Assembly (NCBI RefSeq): GCF_002929495.1
Contig: NZ_PJJJ01000024.1
Location: 1 to 64,000, forward strand
Source: Cryobacterium sp. Y82
GTDB taxonomy: Bacteria > Actinomycetota > Actinomycetes > Actinomycetales > Microbacteriaceae
Direction: 5' to 3'
DNA length: 64,000 nt
Shown here: one piece after another, positions 17,048-28,084 of the stretch
Numbering within the stretch: position 1 is the stretch's first letter
Layout: every line of letters starts with the position of its first letter
Notes under the pieces: generated by a model
What the model was told of the DNA's origin: nothing
Seen by the model: the letters and a program-made list of their open reading frames with translations, nothing else
The model's database searches: none
Translations under genes and position numbers: made by a program

Positions 17048-18634
17048 ATGACCATCGCGACTTCCCCCGGCACATCCGCGCACGGCCCGAGCGGGGCATC
17101 CGCTGGCATGGGTGTCGTCATCGGCACCGCCGCGCTCACTTTTTCAGATGTCATTGCCGTCGCGCGCCACAACGCGCGCGTGACGCTCGACCCGGCAAGC
17201 CTCACGCAGGTCGCTGCGACGCGCACGATCATCGACGCCCTCGCCGCCGATACCGAGCCGCACTACGGCATCTCCACCGGATTCGGCGCCCTCGCGACAA
17301 CGTTCATCACGCCCGACCGGCGCGCCCAGCTTCAGGCGAGCCTCGTGCGCTCGCACGCCGCCGGCAGCGGCCCCGAGGTGGAACGCGAGGTCGTGCGCGC
17401 TCTGATGCTGCTGCGCCTGAGCACCCTGATGACGGGTCGTACCGGCGTGCGGCCCGCCACCGCCGAGACCTATGCCGCCGTGCTGAACGCAGAGATCACT
17501 CCCGTCGTGCACGAATACGGCTCGCTCGGCTGTTCCGGCGACCTCGCCCCCCTCGCCCACTGTGCCCTCGTTGTGATGGGCGAAGGCCAGGCGCGCGACG
17601 CAACCGGTGTTCTGGTCGGTGGCAAAGAAGCCCTGGCCGCCGCCGGAATCGCACCGGTCGTGCTCGCCGAAAAGGAGGGCCTCGCCCTGATTAACGGCAC
17701 TGACGGCATGCTCGGCATGCTCGTGCTCGCCCTCGACGATCTCACGCGTCTGCTCGTAACGGCGGACATCGCCGCGGCGATGAGCGTGGAGGCTCTGCTT
17801 GGAACGGACGCCGTCTTCGCGGCTGATCTGCAGCAGCTGCGGCCCCAGCTCGGTCAGGCCGACAGCGCCGCGAATCTGCGCCACCTGCTCCATGGCTCGG
17901 GCCTGCTGGCGAGCCATGCCGGCCCGGAAGACGCGTCGGTGCAGGACGCCTACTCCCTGCGCTGCGCCCCGCAGGTGCACGGCGCCGCGCGCGACACGGC
18001 CGCCCATGCCGCCCTGGTAGCCGGCCGCGAACTGGCCAGCGCCATCGACAACCCGGTCGTCACCATCGACGGGCGAGTATTGTCGAACGGCAACTTTCAC
18101 GGCGCCCCACTCGGCTACGTGCTGGACTTTCTCGCCATCGCCTCAGCGGATGTCGCCAGCATGAGTGAACGACGCACCGACCGTCACCTCGATGCGAGCC
18201 GCAGCAAGGGCCTGCCACCGTTTCTGGCACACGAGGTTGGCGTGGACTCCGGACTCATGATCGCGCAGTACACCGCAGCCGGAATCGTGTCGGAGCTTAA
18301 GCGCCTCGCCGCGCCGGCATCAGTTGACTCGATTCCCTCCTCGGCGATGCAGGAGGACCACGTCTCGATGGGCTGGCATGCCGCGCGCAAGCTGCGCCGG
18401 TCGCTCGACGGACTCGGCCGGGTGCTCGCGATCGAGATCATGACCGCCGCCCGATCGCTCGACCTGAGGGCGCCGCTCGCCCCGGCTGCGGCGACCGGAG
18501 CGGTGCGCGACCTCGTGCGCACCGTCGCTGGCGGCCCCGGCCACGACCGCTTTCTCTCCCTCGAAATAGAAGGCGTTGCGGGTCTCGTGGCGTCGGGTGC
18601 GGTGCGCTTGGCTGCCGGAACCGGATTGGCCTAA
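17048..18634 (+). CDS. hutH: Histidine ammonia-lyase family protein
   Basis: About 528 residues of the aromatic amino acid lyase family. Conserved segments are YGISTGFGALAT (catalytic Tyr loop), GSLGCSGDLAPLAH, YSLRCAPQVHGA, and SNGNFHGAPLGYVLDF. The MIO cofactor triad is Cys162-Ser163-Gly164 instead of the usual Ala-Ser-Gly. The enzyme deaminates histidine to urocanate, or a related aromatic amino acid. hutU, hutI and hutG are absent from the window, so substrate is not proven. The ATG at 17048 follows a short leader; control by the divergent IclR gene is likely. Confidence 0.85.
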   Translation: MTIATSPGTSAHGPSGASAGMGVVIGTAALTFSDVIAVARHNARVTLDPASLTQVAATRTIIDALAADTEPHYGISTGFGALATTFITPDRRAQLQASLVRSHAAGSGPEVEREVVRALMLLRLSTLMTGRTGVRPATAETYAAVLNAEITPVVHEYGSLGCSGDLAPLAHCALVVMGEGQARDATGVLVGGKEALAAAGIAPVVLAEKEGLALINGTDGMLGMLVLALDDLTRLLVTADIAAAMSVEALLGTDAVFAADLQQLRPQLGQADSAANLRHLLHGSGLLASHAGPEDASVQDAYSLRCAPQVHGAARDTAAHAALVAGRELASAIDNPVVTIDGRVLSNGNFHGAPLGYVLDFLAIASADVASMSERRTDRHLDASRSKGLPPFLAHEVGVDSGLMIAQYTAAGIVSELKRLAAPASVDSIPSSAMQEDHVSMGWHAARKLRRSLDGLGRVLAIEIMTAARSLDLRAPLAPAAATGAVRDLVRTVAGGPGHDRFLSLEIEGVAGLVASGAVRLAAGTGLA

Positions 18635-18649
18635 GGTTCGGCCAACCTT
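18633..18649 (+). terminator. Small hairpin at the hutH stop
   Basis: AAGGTT (18633-18638) and AACCTT (18644-18649) pair around CGGCC, directly at the hutH stop. No U-tract follows; weak support as a terminator. Confidence 0.3.
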
Positions 18650-18769
18650 GTAGCGACCTTGCACAACGCCTCCAACCCGTTGTAAGCATTGCAGTACCGT
18701 GCCATACTTGCGCCACGCTGGCCCGCCCGAGCCGCGGAAATCCATTACCCGAATGGATCAGGTACTTCA

Positions 18770-20422
<1,653 letters not shown>

Positions 20423-20469
20423 CTGGTCCCTGAATAGCCAGGGCGGGACAGGGTGTGATTCGGCCGAGT

Positions 20470-23400
20470 TCAGTCGATTCGACGCAGCGCCCGCCGCTCC
20501 CGAGCGCCCTCGACCAGCAGGTACAGCACCGGCAGCACAATCAGCGTCAGCACGGTCGACGATACGAGCCCGCCGATGACGACGAGGGCGAGCGGCTGCG
20601 AAATGAATCCGCCATGGCCGGTGAGGCCGGTTGCCATCGGCAGTAGGGCGAAGATGGTAGCGAGCGCCGTCATCAGAATGGGCCGCAGCCTGCGGCTTGC
20701 GCCGGCAACCAGGGCGTCAGGCACCGACAGGCCGCGCCGCCGGTACTGGTTGACCAGGTCGACCAGCACGATGGCGTTGGTCACCACGATCCCGATCAGC
20801 ATGAGCACCCCGATCAGGGACGGCACGCCCAGCGGAATGCCGGTCGCAACCTGGAGCGCAATCGCCCCGGTCGCCGCGAACGGCACCGATACGAGCAGCA
20901 GCAGCGGTTGCAGCAATGACCGGAACGTTGCCACCATCACGATGTACACGATGAGAATGGCCACGAGCATGGCGACGCCGAGCTGCTGAAACGCCTCGGC
21001 CTGGTCGGCGCTGACCCCGCCGAGCGTAGCGGCAGCCCCGGTCGGTAGCTTCGTGTTATCGAGCATCTGGCTCAGCTGCGCGTTCGCCGCGCCCAGGTCG
21101 TCGCTCGCAGGGGTTGCTGAGACGGTCGCCGTGCGCAGCCCTTTCGTCGTAGTGAGGGTGCTCGGCCCCTCGACCTGTTCGACGGTCGCGAGGGTATCCA
21201 GGGCCACCGATCCGGTGCGGGTCGGAATCTGCACGGCTGCGAGATCAGCGGATGTCGTCGGCGGCGACTCCGATGACAGGTACACGGTCAGGTTGGTCTC
21301 GTCGATCACAATCGATCCAATGGCGCTTTGCTGCATGGCCTGCGACACGAGCGTGCCGAGAGCAAATTCGCTCAACCCGGCAGCAGCTGCGGCCTTACGG
21401 TCAACCGTGACGGCCAGGTATGGCAGCGAGGAGGCGAGAGTGCTCGCGCTCTCCCTGATGGCGGGGAGTTTCTGCACCGCGCTGAGAATGGACGTCGTCG
21501 CGGCCTGAAGGTCGGCATCCGTGGCCGCTGTGATATCGACGGCGATGCCGGAGGAGGCCCCGAAACCGCTCGCGGCAGCCACCGAGATCTCGCCCACGTC
21601 GCCCAGTTTGGCGAGGGCAATGCGCGCGTGGTTTTGCACCGCATCGGCGTTGGCACCGTCGGCGGTGGTGATCAAATAGGTCACAGCGCTGGAGGTGGGA
21701 GCTCCGCCGCGGAAGGCGCTCGCTGCGCTTCCACCGCCGATCGACAGCTGCACGGTGTCGATGCCGTCGAGGCCCTGCAGCGCGGTCTCGACCGAAGCGG
21801 ATGCCACATCCTGCGCCGCGAGACTGCTGCCTACCGGCAGCGTTTGCGTCACCCGAAAGGTGTTCTGCCCGGTTGACCCGAGAAAGTTGATCTTCATGAA
21901 CGGCACGAGCGCGGCCGTTCCGCCGAGCACGAAAACGGCCAGCAGCAAGGTCGCGACGGCGTGAGTTAGGGTGAACCGGATGACCGGCAGGTAGCCCTTC
22001 TGCAGTCGTCCCGGGTTCTCGTCGGCCTCGGCCGCTTCCGACAGCCCGGTCGAAGCGGATACGGCGGCCACGACGGCTTTCGGCGCCCGCAGAAACCAGT
22101 ACGCGAGCACGGGCACGATGGTCAGTGACACGAGCAGCGAGGCGAGTAGAGCGATCGTCACGGTGAGCGCGAAGGGACGAAACAATTCCCCGGTCGATCC
22201 GCCCACAAAGGAGATCGGCAGGAACACCGTGACCGTCGTGACGGTCGAAGCCGTAATCGCTCCGGCCACTTCGCGCACCGCGAAGACGATTGTGGCAGCG
22301 CGGTTGGCGCCGGCAACAAGGTGCCGTTTAATGTTTTCAATGACCACGATGGAGTCGTCGACAACCCGGCCGATGGCGATCGTGAGTGCTCCGAGGGTGA
22401 GGATATTGAGCGAATAGCCCACGCTCTGCAGGCCGATGAAGGTGATCAGCACCGAGGTCGGAATCGAGATGGCCGTGACCAGGGTCGCGCGCACCGAGAG
22501 CAGAAACAGCAAAATCACGATGACCGCGAAGCCGAGGCCGAGCAGGCCTTCCTGGGTGAGCGCATCGATCGACTGCTGAATAAACGGCGCCTGGTCGAAC
22601 ACGACCGTGAACGTGGCCGGCGCGACGGCCGCCTCGAGCTGCGGAAGCATGGCGCGCACCGCCTCGGACACGTCCACGGTGTTCGCCGCAGGAATCTTGG
22701 TGACAGCAATGGTCAGAGCGGGTTCGCCGTTTACCCGGGAAATACTCGTGACCGGGTTCTCGACGAGGTCGACAGTGGCGACGTCACCGATGGTCGTGGC
22801 TGCGGCATCCACTGTGCCAGTGGCACCGGTCAAACCGGCCGAGCTGGCAATGAGCGGCAGCGCCGCGATATCGTCGACCGACCCAAGCCGCGAGCCCGCC
22901 TGCACTGACAGGGTCGTATCCCCCTCGGTGATCGCGCCGGCCGGAATCAGCGACCCGTTCTGTTGCAGCGCCGACGTGATGTTTTGCGCGCTGAGCCCGC
23001 GCGCGGCGAGCTCAGCGGCGTTGGGTGTGATCGTGACCCGGCGTCCGACGTCGCCGACCAGGGCGGCGGCGCGCACGCCAGCTACGTCGCGAATGTCGCC
23101 GAGCACGCTGCGTTTCAGTTCGTCGGCGAGCGCCGCGGTATCGCTCGACGCGACCGCGAGCGAGATCACCGGAAAATCATCGATGCTTCCGCTGATCACC
23201 TGCGGGTCGACATCGGCCGGCAGCACGTTTTTTATGCGGTTGATGGCTTGGCCGATGCGGGATTCCGCCTTGACCAAGTCGGTGCCGTACGTGAAGGTGG
23301 CGCTCACCAGCGATGAGTTCGTGTCGCTCGTCGTCGACGTCGTCTCGAGGCCGACGAGGCCCTGAATGGCGGTCTCGATCGGGGTCGACACGTCGTCGTT

Positions 23401-23580
23401 GACGACCTGCGGCGACGCCCCCGGGTAGCTCGTCGACACGAGCAGCTGAGGAAGCTGCAAAGACGGAATGAGCTCCTGCTTGAGCCCGGTCAGGGCCAGG
23501 CTGCCGAACACGGCCGCCACAATGGTGATGAGGGCGATCAGCGCCCGGTTCTTCATGCTCACTACCGCGAGAAAATGCAC
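20470..23580 (-). CDS. RND superfamily efflux permease (HAE1-like)
   Basis: About 1036 residues, two homologous halves each with one N-terminal helix, a large extracytoplasmic loop and five further helices. Typical blocks are QLPQLLVSTSYPGASPQVV, the central proton-relay helix with GRVVDDSIVVIENIKRH, and in the second half IGIVVTNAIVLVDLVNQYRRRG. It resembles Gram-positive RND pumps such as SwrC. No periplasmic adaptor or outer channel is present, as expected. The GTG at 23580 gives the normal start HFLAVVSMKNRALIAL. It diverges from the YczE-like gene across about 50 bases; no ribosome site, possibly leaderless with -10 CATACT. Substrate unknown. Confidence 0.88.
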   Translation of the reverse strand: MHFLAVVSMKNRALIALITIVAAVFGSLALTGLKQELIPSLQLPQLLVSTSYPGASPQVVNDDVSTPIETAIQGLVGLETTSTTSDTNSSLVSATFTYGTDLVKAESRIGQAINRIKNVLPADVDPQVISGSIDDFPVISLAVASSDTAALADELKRSVLGDIRDVAGVRAAALVGDVGRRVTITPNAAELAARGLSAQNITSALQQNGSLIPAGAITEGDTTLSVQAGSRLGSVDDIAALPLIASSAGLTGATGTVDAAATTIGDVATVDLVENPVTSISRVNGEPALTIAVTKIPAANTVDVSEAVRAMLPQLEAAVAPATFTVVFDQAPFIQQSIDALTQEGLLGLGFAVIVILLFLLSVRATLVTAISIPTSVLITFIGLQSVGYSLNILTLGALTIAIGRVVDDSIVVIENIKRHLVAGANRAATIVFAVREVAGAITASTVTTVTVFLPISFVGGSTGELFRPFALTVTIALLASLLVSLTIVPVLAYWFLRAPKAVVAAVSASTGLSEAAEADENPGRLQKGYLPVIRFTLTHAVATLLLAVFVLGGTAALVPFMKINFLGSTGQNTFRVTQTLPVGSSLAAQDVASASVETALQGLDGIDTVQLSIGGGSAASAFRGGAPTSSAVTYLITTADGANADAVQNHARIALAKLGDVGEISVAAASGFGASSGIAVDITAATDADLQAATTSILSAVQKLPAIRESASTLASSLPYLAVTVDRKAAAAAGLSEFALGTLVSQAMQQSAIGSIVIDETNLTVYLSSESPPTTSADLAAVQIPTRTGSVALDTLATVEQVEGPSTLTTTKGLRTATVSATPASDDLGAANAQLSQMLDNTKLPTGAAATLGGVSADQAEAFQQLGVAMLVAILIVYIVMVATFRSLLQPLLLLVSVPFAATGAIALQVATGIPLGVPSLIGVLMLIGIVVTNAIVLVDLVNQYRRRGLSVPDALVAGASRRLRPILMTALATIFALLPMATGLTGHGGFISQPLALVVIGGLVSSTVLTLIVLPVLYLLVEGARERRALRRID

Positions 23581-23632
23581 CAACTTAGTATGTCAGTGCA
23601 CACAGACGGTCCGACCTTTAGACTAAATCTTC

Positions 23633-24256
23633 GTGACTCGTCGACTGATCCAATTGCTGATTGGCCTCTTCCTCTACGGAATCGGCATTGCGCTGATTGT
23701 GCGTGCTGGAATTGGCGTGGCCCCCTGGGATGTGCTGACCCAGGGCATCGACAACCACACCCACCTGGGCTTCGGACTGATCACGATTCTCTTGAGCGGG
23801 GTGGTGCTGTTGTTGTGGATCCCGATTCGGCAGAAGCCCGGTGCTGGAACGCTGCTGAACGCCGTACTTGTTGGCCCGGCAGCGGATGTTGGCCTGTGGC
23901 TGATTCCCGCCGACCTCGATCTGTGGGCGCGCATTCTGCTCTTCGCCGCGGGGCTGCTGCTGATTGCGGTCGCCACCGGCCTCTACATCGGGTCGCACTT
24001 TGGCCCCGGCCCGCGCGACGGCCTGATGACCGGTTTGCACGAGCGCACCGGATGGAAGATCTGGATCGTGCGTACCGGCATCGAGGTAATCGTGCTCGGC
24101 ATCGGCTGGGCGCTCGGAGGCAACGTGGGAATCGGCACCGCACTCTTCGCCGTGCTGATCGGTCCCCTCTGCCAGCGCACGATCCCTCTCTTCGCGATCA
24201 AACGCCCCGTGGGCACCGTTCGTGCGGCCGATCCCGCCCTCACTACGACCCTCTAG
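23633..24256 (+). CDS. YczE/YitT-like membrane protein
   Basis: 207 residues with five hydrophobic segments and the family pattern RAGIGVAPWDVLTQGI, IGSHFGPGPRDGLMTGLHERTG. Homologues (YczE, YyaS) are integral membrane proteins of poorly known role; YczE affects polyketide production in Bacillus. A TAGACT -10 box (23619-23624) sits eight bases before the GTG, so the message is probably leaderless. It converges on the M20 deacylase, and the two stop codons overlap within CTAG. Confidence 0.75.
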   Translation: MTRRLIQLLIGLFLYGIGIALIVRAGIGVAPWDVLTQGIDNHTHLGFGLITILLSGVVLLLWIPIRQKPGAGTLLNAVLVGPAADVGLWLIPADLDLWARILLFAAGLLLIAVATGLYIGSHFGPGPRDGLMTGLHERTGWKIWIVRTGIEVIVLGIGWALGGNVGIGTALFAVLIGPLCQRTIPLFAIKRPVGTVRAADPALTTTL

Positions 24257-25413
24257 CTGGGCCTACAGAATTCGGTGATCGTGCCCGTCAGAATGTCGGC
24301 GAGCGCGAGCACCGACTGGGCGTCGGCCCACTCGGTGTCGGCGTGCAGGCCCTCGCCGTCGGCACCGAACACGACGCAGGGTATGCCGGCTTCGAGAATA
24401 AGTCCGGCGTCGGTCCAGAACGGTTCGCCGCGGGTGGCCGCCGGGCGGCCGAGCACTCGTTCGGCATTGCCGGACAGCGCACGCAGGATCGGCCAGTGCG
24501 GCTCGGCCTCGAAGGCAGCGCGGGCCACCAGTCTGGTCAGCGTGAACTGGAACTGGGGTTCTTCAATGGCCAGCTCGGTGAACAGGGCACGCAATTCGGC
24601 CTCGACGCTGTCGGGTGACTGGCCAGGCAGCATCCGTCGTTCCAGCGTGAGTATGCAGCGGGCCGCGACGGTGGCGGCATCGTCACCACCGGCAATTTTC
24701 GACACCCGCACCGCGCCGTGGCCGAGAGTCGCGTGCGCCGGGGCAGCGTTTAACCGTTGACGCAGGCCGTCGAGGGCGCGCAGGGCCAGGCCGGCGTGCC
24801 AGATGGCATCGACGCCGAGCTCTGGCTGTGAGCCGTGCGCGGCGAGGCCGGTCAGCTCAAGTTCGAACCAGGCGAAGCCGCGGTGCGCTGTGGTGAGTTC
24901 GAGGCTGCTCGGCTCGACCACCAGGGCGGCGTCGGCGCGAAAACTGCGCAGCACTTCCTCGGTGCCGATGCTCCCGAATTCTTCATCGGCGACCAGCGTG
25001 ACGATCACGTCCCCGGCCAGTCCGTGCGCGGATGCCCGCGCCGCCGCCACGAGAATGGCCGCGAGCCCGCTCTTGGTATCGACGGCCCCGCGCCCGTACA
25101 CCCGGCCGTCACGGAGATCACCGCTGAACGGGTCGCCGGCGTAGGTTGCGACGCCGACCGTGTCGAGGTGGGCGTTGAGCATGATCGAGCGGCCGGTGCC
25201 GGTTCCACGCTTCACGCCGACGACCGACGGGCGCCCGGGAGTCTGCTCCAGCACCGAGACGTCGAAACCCTGCCGGCGCAGCCAGTCAGCGCACCAGGCC
25301 GCAATCTCGGCCTCCCCGGCGGCCCCCGGCACGAGGTCGGGGTTCACCGAATCGATGCGCACGAGCTGCTGCAAGATCGCGACGGGATGAATCTCAGGGG
25401 GTAGACGGGTCAT
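24253..25413 (-). CDS. M20 family metallopeptidase (ArgE/DapE-type deacylase)
   Basis: 386 residues. Metal and catalytic motifs: NAHLDTV, GRGAVDTKSGLAAI (bridging Asp), and VADEEFGSIGTEE (catalytic Glu pair), with a dimerisation domain in the middle starting near AHRGFAWFELELTG. Enzymes of this group remove acyl groups from amino acids or cut small peptides using two zinc ions. No arg or dap genes are nearby, so its substrate is open. Its stop codon overlaps that of the convergent YczE-like gene. Confidence 0.87.
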   Translation of the reverse strand: MTRLPPEIHPVAILQQLVRIDSVNPDLVPGAAGEAEIAAWCADWLRRQGFDVSVLEQTPGRPSVVGVKRGTGTGRSIMLNAHLDTVGVATYAGDPFSGDLRDGRVYGRGAVDTKSGLAAILVAAARASAHGLAGDVIVTLVADEEFGSIGTEEVLRSFRADAALVVEPSSLELTTAHRGFAWFELELTGLAAHGSQPELGVDAIWHAGLALRALDGLRQRLNAAPAHATLGHGAVRVSKIAGGDDAATVAARCILTLERRMLPGQSPDSVEAELRALFTELAIEEPQFQFTLTRLVARAAFEAEPHWPILRALSGNAERVLGRPAATRGEPFWTDAGLILEAGIPCVVFGADGEGLHADTEWADAQSVLALADILTGTITEFCRPS

Positions 25414-25525
25414 TCCTTGAATCTAGGCCCTCTCGCGAAAGCGGGTACGTCGCTGCTTCGCAGGTGCTCCAGCAACCATTTGCCCGCTCTCCCGAAATTG
25501 GGCGCTGCCCTGGGTAGGGTGCAGC

Positions 25526-26320
25526 ATGGGCAAGACAACGCAGTGGGGGCTGATTCCGGCGGGGCTGGTGAGCGCATCTTCTGTGCTGCTCTTCGCATTG
25601 CGGATGCCGCTTCCCGGCTACGCGACGCTGGCCGCGGCGCTCGTGCTCGCGTTTCTGATCAACCGCGCCCTGTTTCGCGACCTGTTGCTCCTTGCCGTCG
25701 GCCTCGTGATCATCAGCACGATCTCGGTCGAGGCGAACATCAGCTACCCCAACATCGCCCTCATGGGAACGGTGTTGAGCCTCTCCGTGCTCACGCCGTA
25801 CCTCCTCTCGCGGTATTACTTCAAGGACCACGCGATTCGGTTTCCGATTCGCACCGGGCAGCGCTGGACCACTCTTGAACGCGCCTATCTGCCCATCGTG
25901 GTCCTGCTCGGGTATTTCATTTTGCCGAGCTATTTCATCGGAAGCGGCGCGTACCAGAACTGGCCGGCGGTGACCGCGCCCGATGAGATCGCCCGCCTGT
26001 TCGTGGGCGTGGGCTTTGTGGGCATCTGGGACGAATTGTTCTTCATCTGCATTGCCTTCGCCCTGTTGCGCCGGCATTTTGCCGACTGGCAGGCCAACAT
26101 TTTGCAGGCCGTGATCTTTTCGTCGTTTCTCTGGGAGCTCGGCTACCAGTCGTGGGGTCCGCTGCTGACGGTTCCGTTCGCTCTGTTGCAGGGCTACACC
26201 TTCGCCCGCACCCGCTCACTGACCTATGTGGTCTGTGTGCACCTTCTGTTCGATGTCGTGGTGTTTCTCGTACTCGTGCACGCGCACAATCGCGACTGGC
26301 TGGCCATTTTTCTGTACTAA
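25526..26320 (+). CDS. CPBP-like intramembrane protein, catalytic motif partly degenerate
   Basis: 264 residues, seven to eight hydrophobic helices. The segment GIWDELFFICIAFALLRRHF resembles motif 1 of CPBP (Abi/CAAX) proteases but shows Asp-Glu rather than Glu-Glu. The second-motif His is not seen in FSSFLWELGY; CVHLLFDVVVF fits the final His motif. It may be a non-proteolytic member. A TAGGGT box five bases before the ATG suggests leaderless expression. The DUF4097-padR operon follows after its own promoter region. Confidence 0.6.
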   Translation: MGKTTQWGLIPAGLVSASSVLLFALRMPLPGYATLAAALVLAFLINRALFRDLLLLAVGLVIISTISVEANISYPNIALMGTVLSLSVLTPYLLSRYYFKDHAIRFPIRTGQRWTTLERAYLPIVVLLGYFILPSYFIGSGAYQNWPAVTAPDEIARLFVGVGFVGIWDELFFICIAFALLRRHFADWQANILQAVIFSSFLWELGYQSWGPLLTVPFALLQGYTFARTRSLTYVVCVHLLFDVVVFLVLVHAHNRDWLAIFLY

Positions 26321-26341
26321 CCCTCTTGCACCTCTCAGAAA

Positions 26342-26381
26342 CGCGATATATCGTGTCCTGTAGAACACGCGATATATCGCG
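26342..26381. promoter_or_regulatory. Duplicated palindromic operator of the DUF4097-padR operon
   Basis: Two copies of CGCGATATATCG occur at 26342-26353 and 26368-26379. The second extends to a perfect 14-base palindrome CGCGATATATCGCG (26368-26381). Palindrome centres are 26 bases apart. The block lies 27 bases before the GTG of the DUF4097 gene, whose partner is a PadR regulator, so it is most likely the autoregulatory PadR site. Confidence 0.7.
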
Positions 26382-26407
26382 AGTTCACACCTCTGAAAGG
26401 ACACACG

Positions 26408-27331
26408 GTGTCATTGGAAAAATGGCTGGTCGCCCCCGGGCAGACCAAGATCATCGATATCGAACTGGTGCGCAAGCTCAAGGTCGGCCTCATCGGCGGC
26501 ACGGTCGACATCATCGGCCATGACGAGCCAGGTGTACGCATCGAAGTGCACGGCGTGACCGGCAAAGACCTGAAGATCTCGATGGACGGCGACCGCCTCG
26601 AGATCGATCACCCGCAGCTACGCTGGGATAATTTCATCGAGGTGTTCGCGTCCTTTCGCGGCACCGCACGCGCCGAGGTGAGCATCTCCGTTCCCCGCGA
26701 CGTCGCGCTGCGCTTCGGGGTCGTCTCGGCCGATGCTCTCGTCTCTGGCCTCCGCAATGACGCGAAACTCAGCACCGTTTCCGGCGATCTCGTCATCGAC
26801 GACGTACAGGGCGACCTCGACCTCAACGCGGTGAACGGCGAAATCTCGGTGCGCAATCACGTCGGAGCGATTTCCGTGCACACCGTATCGGGCGATATCA
26901 CGGCGAGCGGCAGCATCCGTCAGTTCACGCTCGACGGGGTTTCCAGCAACGTGTTCCTCGACCTGGCAGGCGCGCCGGACCAGATCGTGACGAACTCGGT
27001 TAGCGGCGACCTCACCGTGCGGCTTGAGCCCCGCGTTGCCGCGCGCTATCACCTCAACACCCTCTCCGGCACACTCCAACTGGATGACCACACCGTGCGC
27101 ACCGCGTTCGGGAAGGGCTATGAGGGTTCCACCGGCGCCCTCGACGGCAGCTGGCTCGACCTGCGCTCCAACTCCGTGTCTGGCGACATCTCGATCGTGC
27201 GCAGCGAGACCGCGGGCGCGGCACAAACCGGCGCCGAATCGACCGGAACAGCCTCGACCGGTACAGCCTCGGCCAGCGCCGCGGATGCCGTGCCGCCAGC
27301 CTCCGTTGATACCGTGCAGGACCCGGCATGA
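26408..27331 (+). CDS. DUF4097 family beta-strand repeat protein
   Basis: 307 residues. The protein is a run of short beta repeats with recurring VSGD/VNGE turns (STVSGDLVIDDVQGDLDLNAVNGE, VHTVSGDITASG, TNSVSGDLTV, RSNSVSGDISI), typical of DUF4097/adhesin-like beta-solenoids. There is no signal peptide or membrane helix, so it should be cytosolic or membrane-peripheral. The last 45 residues are Ala/Thr-rich and disordered. GTG start with AAAGGA site. It overlaps the padR start by ATGA. Such genes often accompany PadR regulators in envelope-stress modules; the exact role is unknown. Confidence 0.82.
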   Translation: MSLEKWLVAPGQTKIIDIELVRKLKVGLIGGTVDIIGHDEPGVRIEVHGVTGKDLKISMDGDRLEIDHPQLRWDNFIEVFASFRGTARAEVSISVPRDVALRFGVVSADALVSGLRNDAKLSTVSGDLVIDDVQGDLDLNAVNGEISVRNHVGAISVHTVSGDITASGSIRQFTLDGVSSNVFLDLAGAPDQIVTNSVSGDLTVRLEPRVAARYHLNTLSGTLQLDDHTVRTAFGKGYEGSTGALDGSWLDLRSNSVSGDISIVRSETAGAAQTGAESTGTASTGTASASAADAVPPASVDTVQDPA

Positions 27332-28080
27332 GCGCCATGTTCGCCCACGGCAGCCTGCGCCTCTACCTGCTGAGCTTGCTCGCCGAACGGCCCCGACACG
27401 GCTACGAACTGATCCAGGCGCTGAGTAACCGGTTCGGTGGCACCTATAGCCCGAGCGCCGGCACGATCTACCCGCGGCTCGCGAAGCTTGAAGAGGAGGG
27501 CCTCGTCACCAAGCAGGCCGACGGCCGCAAGACCGTTTACCAGATTACCGATGCCGGCCGCGCCGAGGTGCTCGCCCGCGACGGCGAACTCGGAGCAATT
27601 GAAGACGAGGTAACCGACTCCGTGCGGCGCCTCGCCGACCAGGTGCGCAGCGGCGTCAATTCCGCTATGAAAACCCTGCGCGCCGACCTCGCCTCGGCCG
27701 CGCGGCAGGCGCGCGGTTCCACCGCTTCTGAACCGCGCGGCTACGACGGCACGCCCGGTTCCTGGGATCCATCGGGCTCGTCGACCGGGGAGCGCGCGAT
27801 GCCCCCCGAGCACCCGCCCGCCGAACCCTCGGCCGCCACTGCCCCGGCCGACGCTTCACCGAGTGACGCTGCCCCGAGTGACGCTGCCCCGACCGCGCGC
27901 CACGATTCCACGCGTGCTCTGCGCGAGGCCGACATGGTGCTCAACGAGTTTCGGCAGCAGCTGCGCGCCGACCTGCGCACAAAGGCCTACCGGTCGGTCC
28001 TGCCGCCCGACACTGTTTCGTCACTCCGCCGAAAGCTCGCCGACGTGCGCGCAAGCGTCCTCGCCACCCTGGAACCGTAG
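27328..28080 (+). CDS. PadR family transcriptional regulator
   Basis: 250 residues. N-terminal winged helix (about 5-80: LRLYLLSLLAERPRHGYEL, SAGTIYPRLAKLEEEGLV) is followed by a helical region, an Ala/Pro/Ser-rich linker (about 130-190) and a second helical tail. The tail is longer than in PadR-s1 regulators. Start codon overlaps the stop of DUF4097 (ATGA), so the two are translationally coupled. It probably represses its own operon through the duplicated CGATATATCG palindromes upstream. Confidence 0.88.
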   Translation: MSAMFAHGSLRLYLLSLLAERPRHGYELIQALSNRFGGTYSPSAGTIYPRLAKLEEEGLVTKQADGRKTVYQITDAGRAEVLARDGELGAIEDEVTDSVRRLADQVRSGVNSAMKTLRADLASAARQARGSTASEPRGYDGTPGSWDPSGSSTGERAMPPEHPPAEPSAATAPADASPSDAAPSDAAPTARHDSTRALREADMVLNEFRQQLRADLRTKAYRSVLPPDTVSSLRRKLADVRASVLATLEP

Positions 28081-28084
28081 CCCT

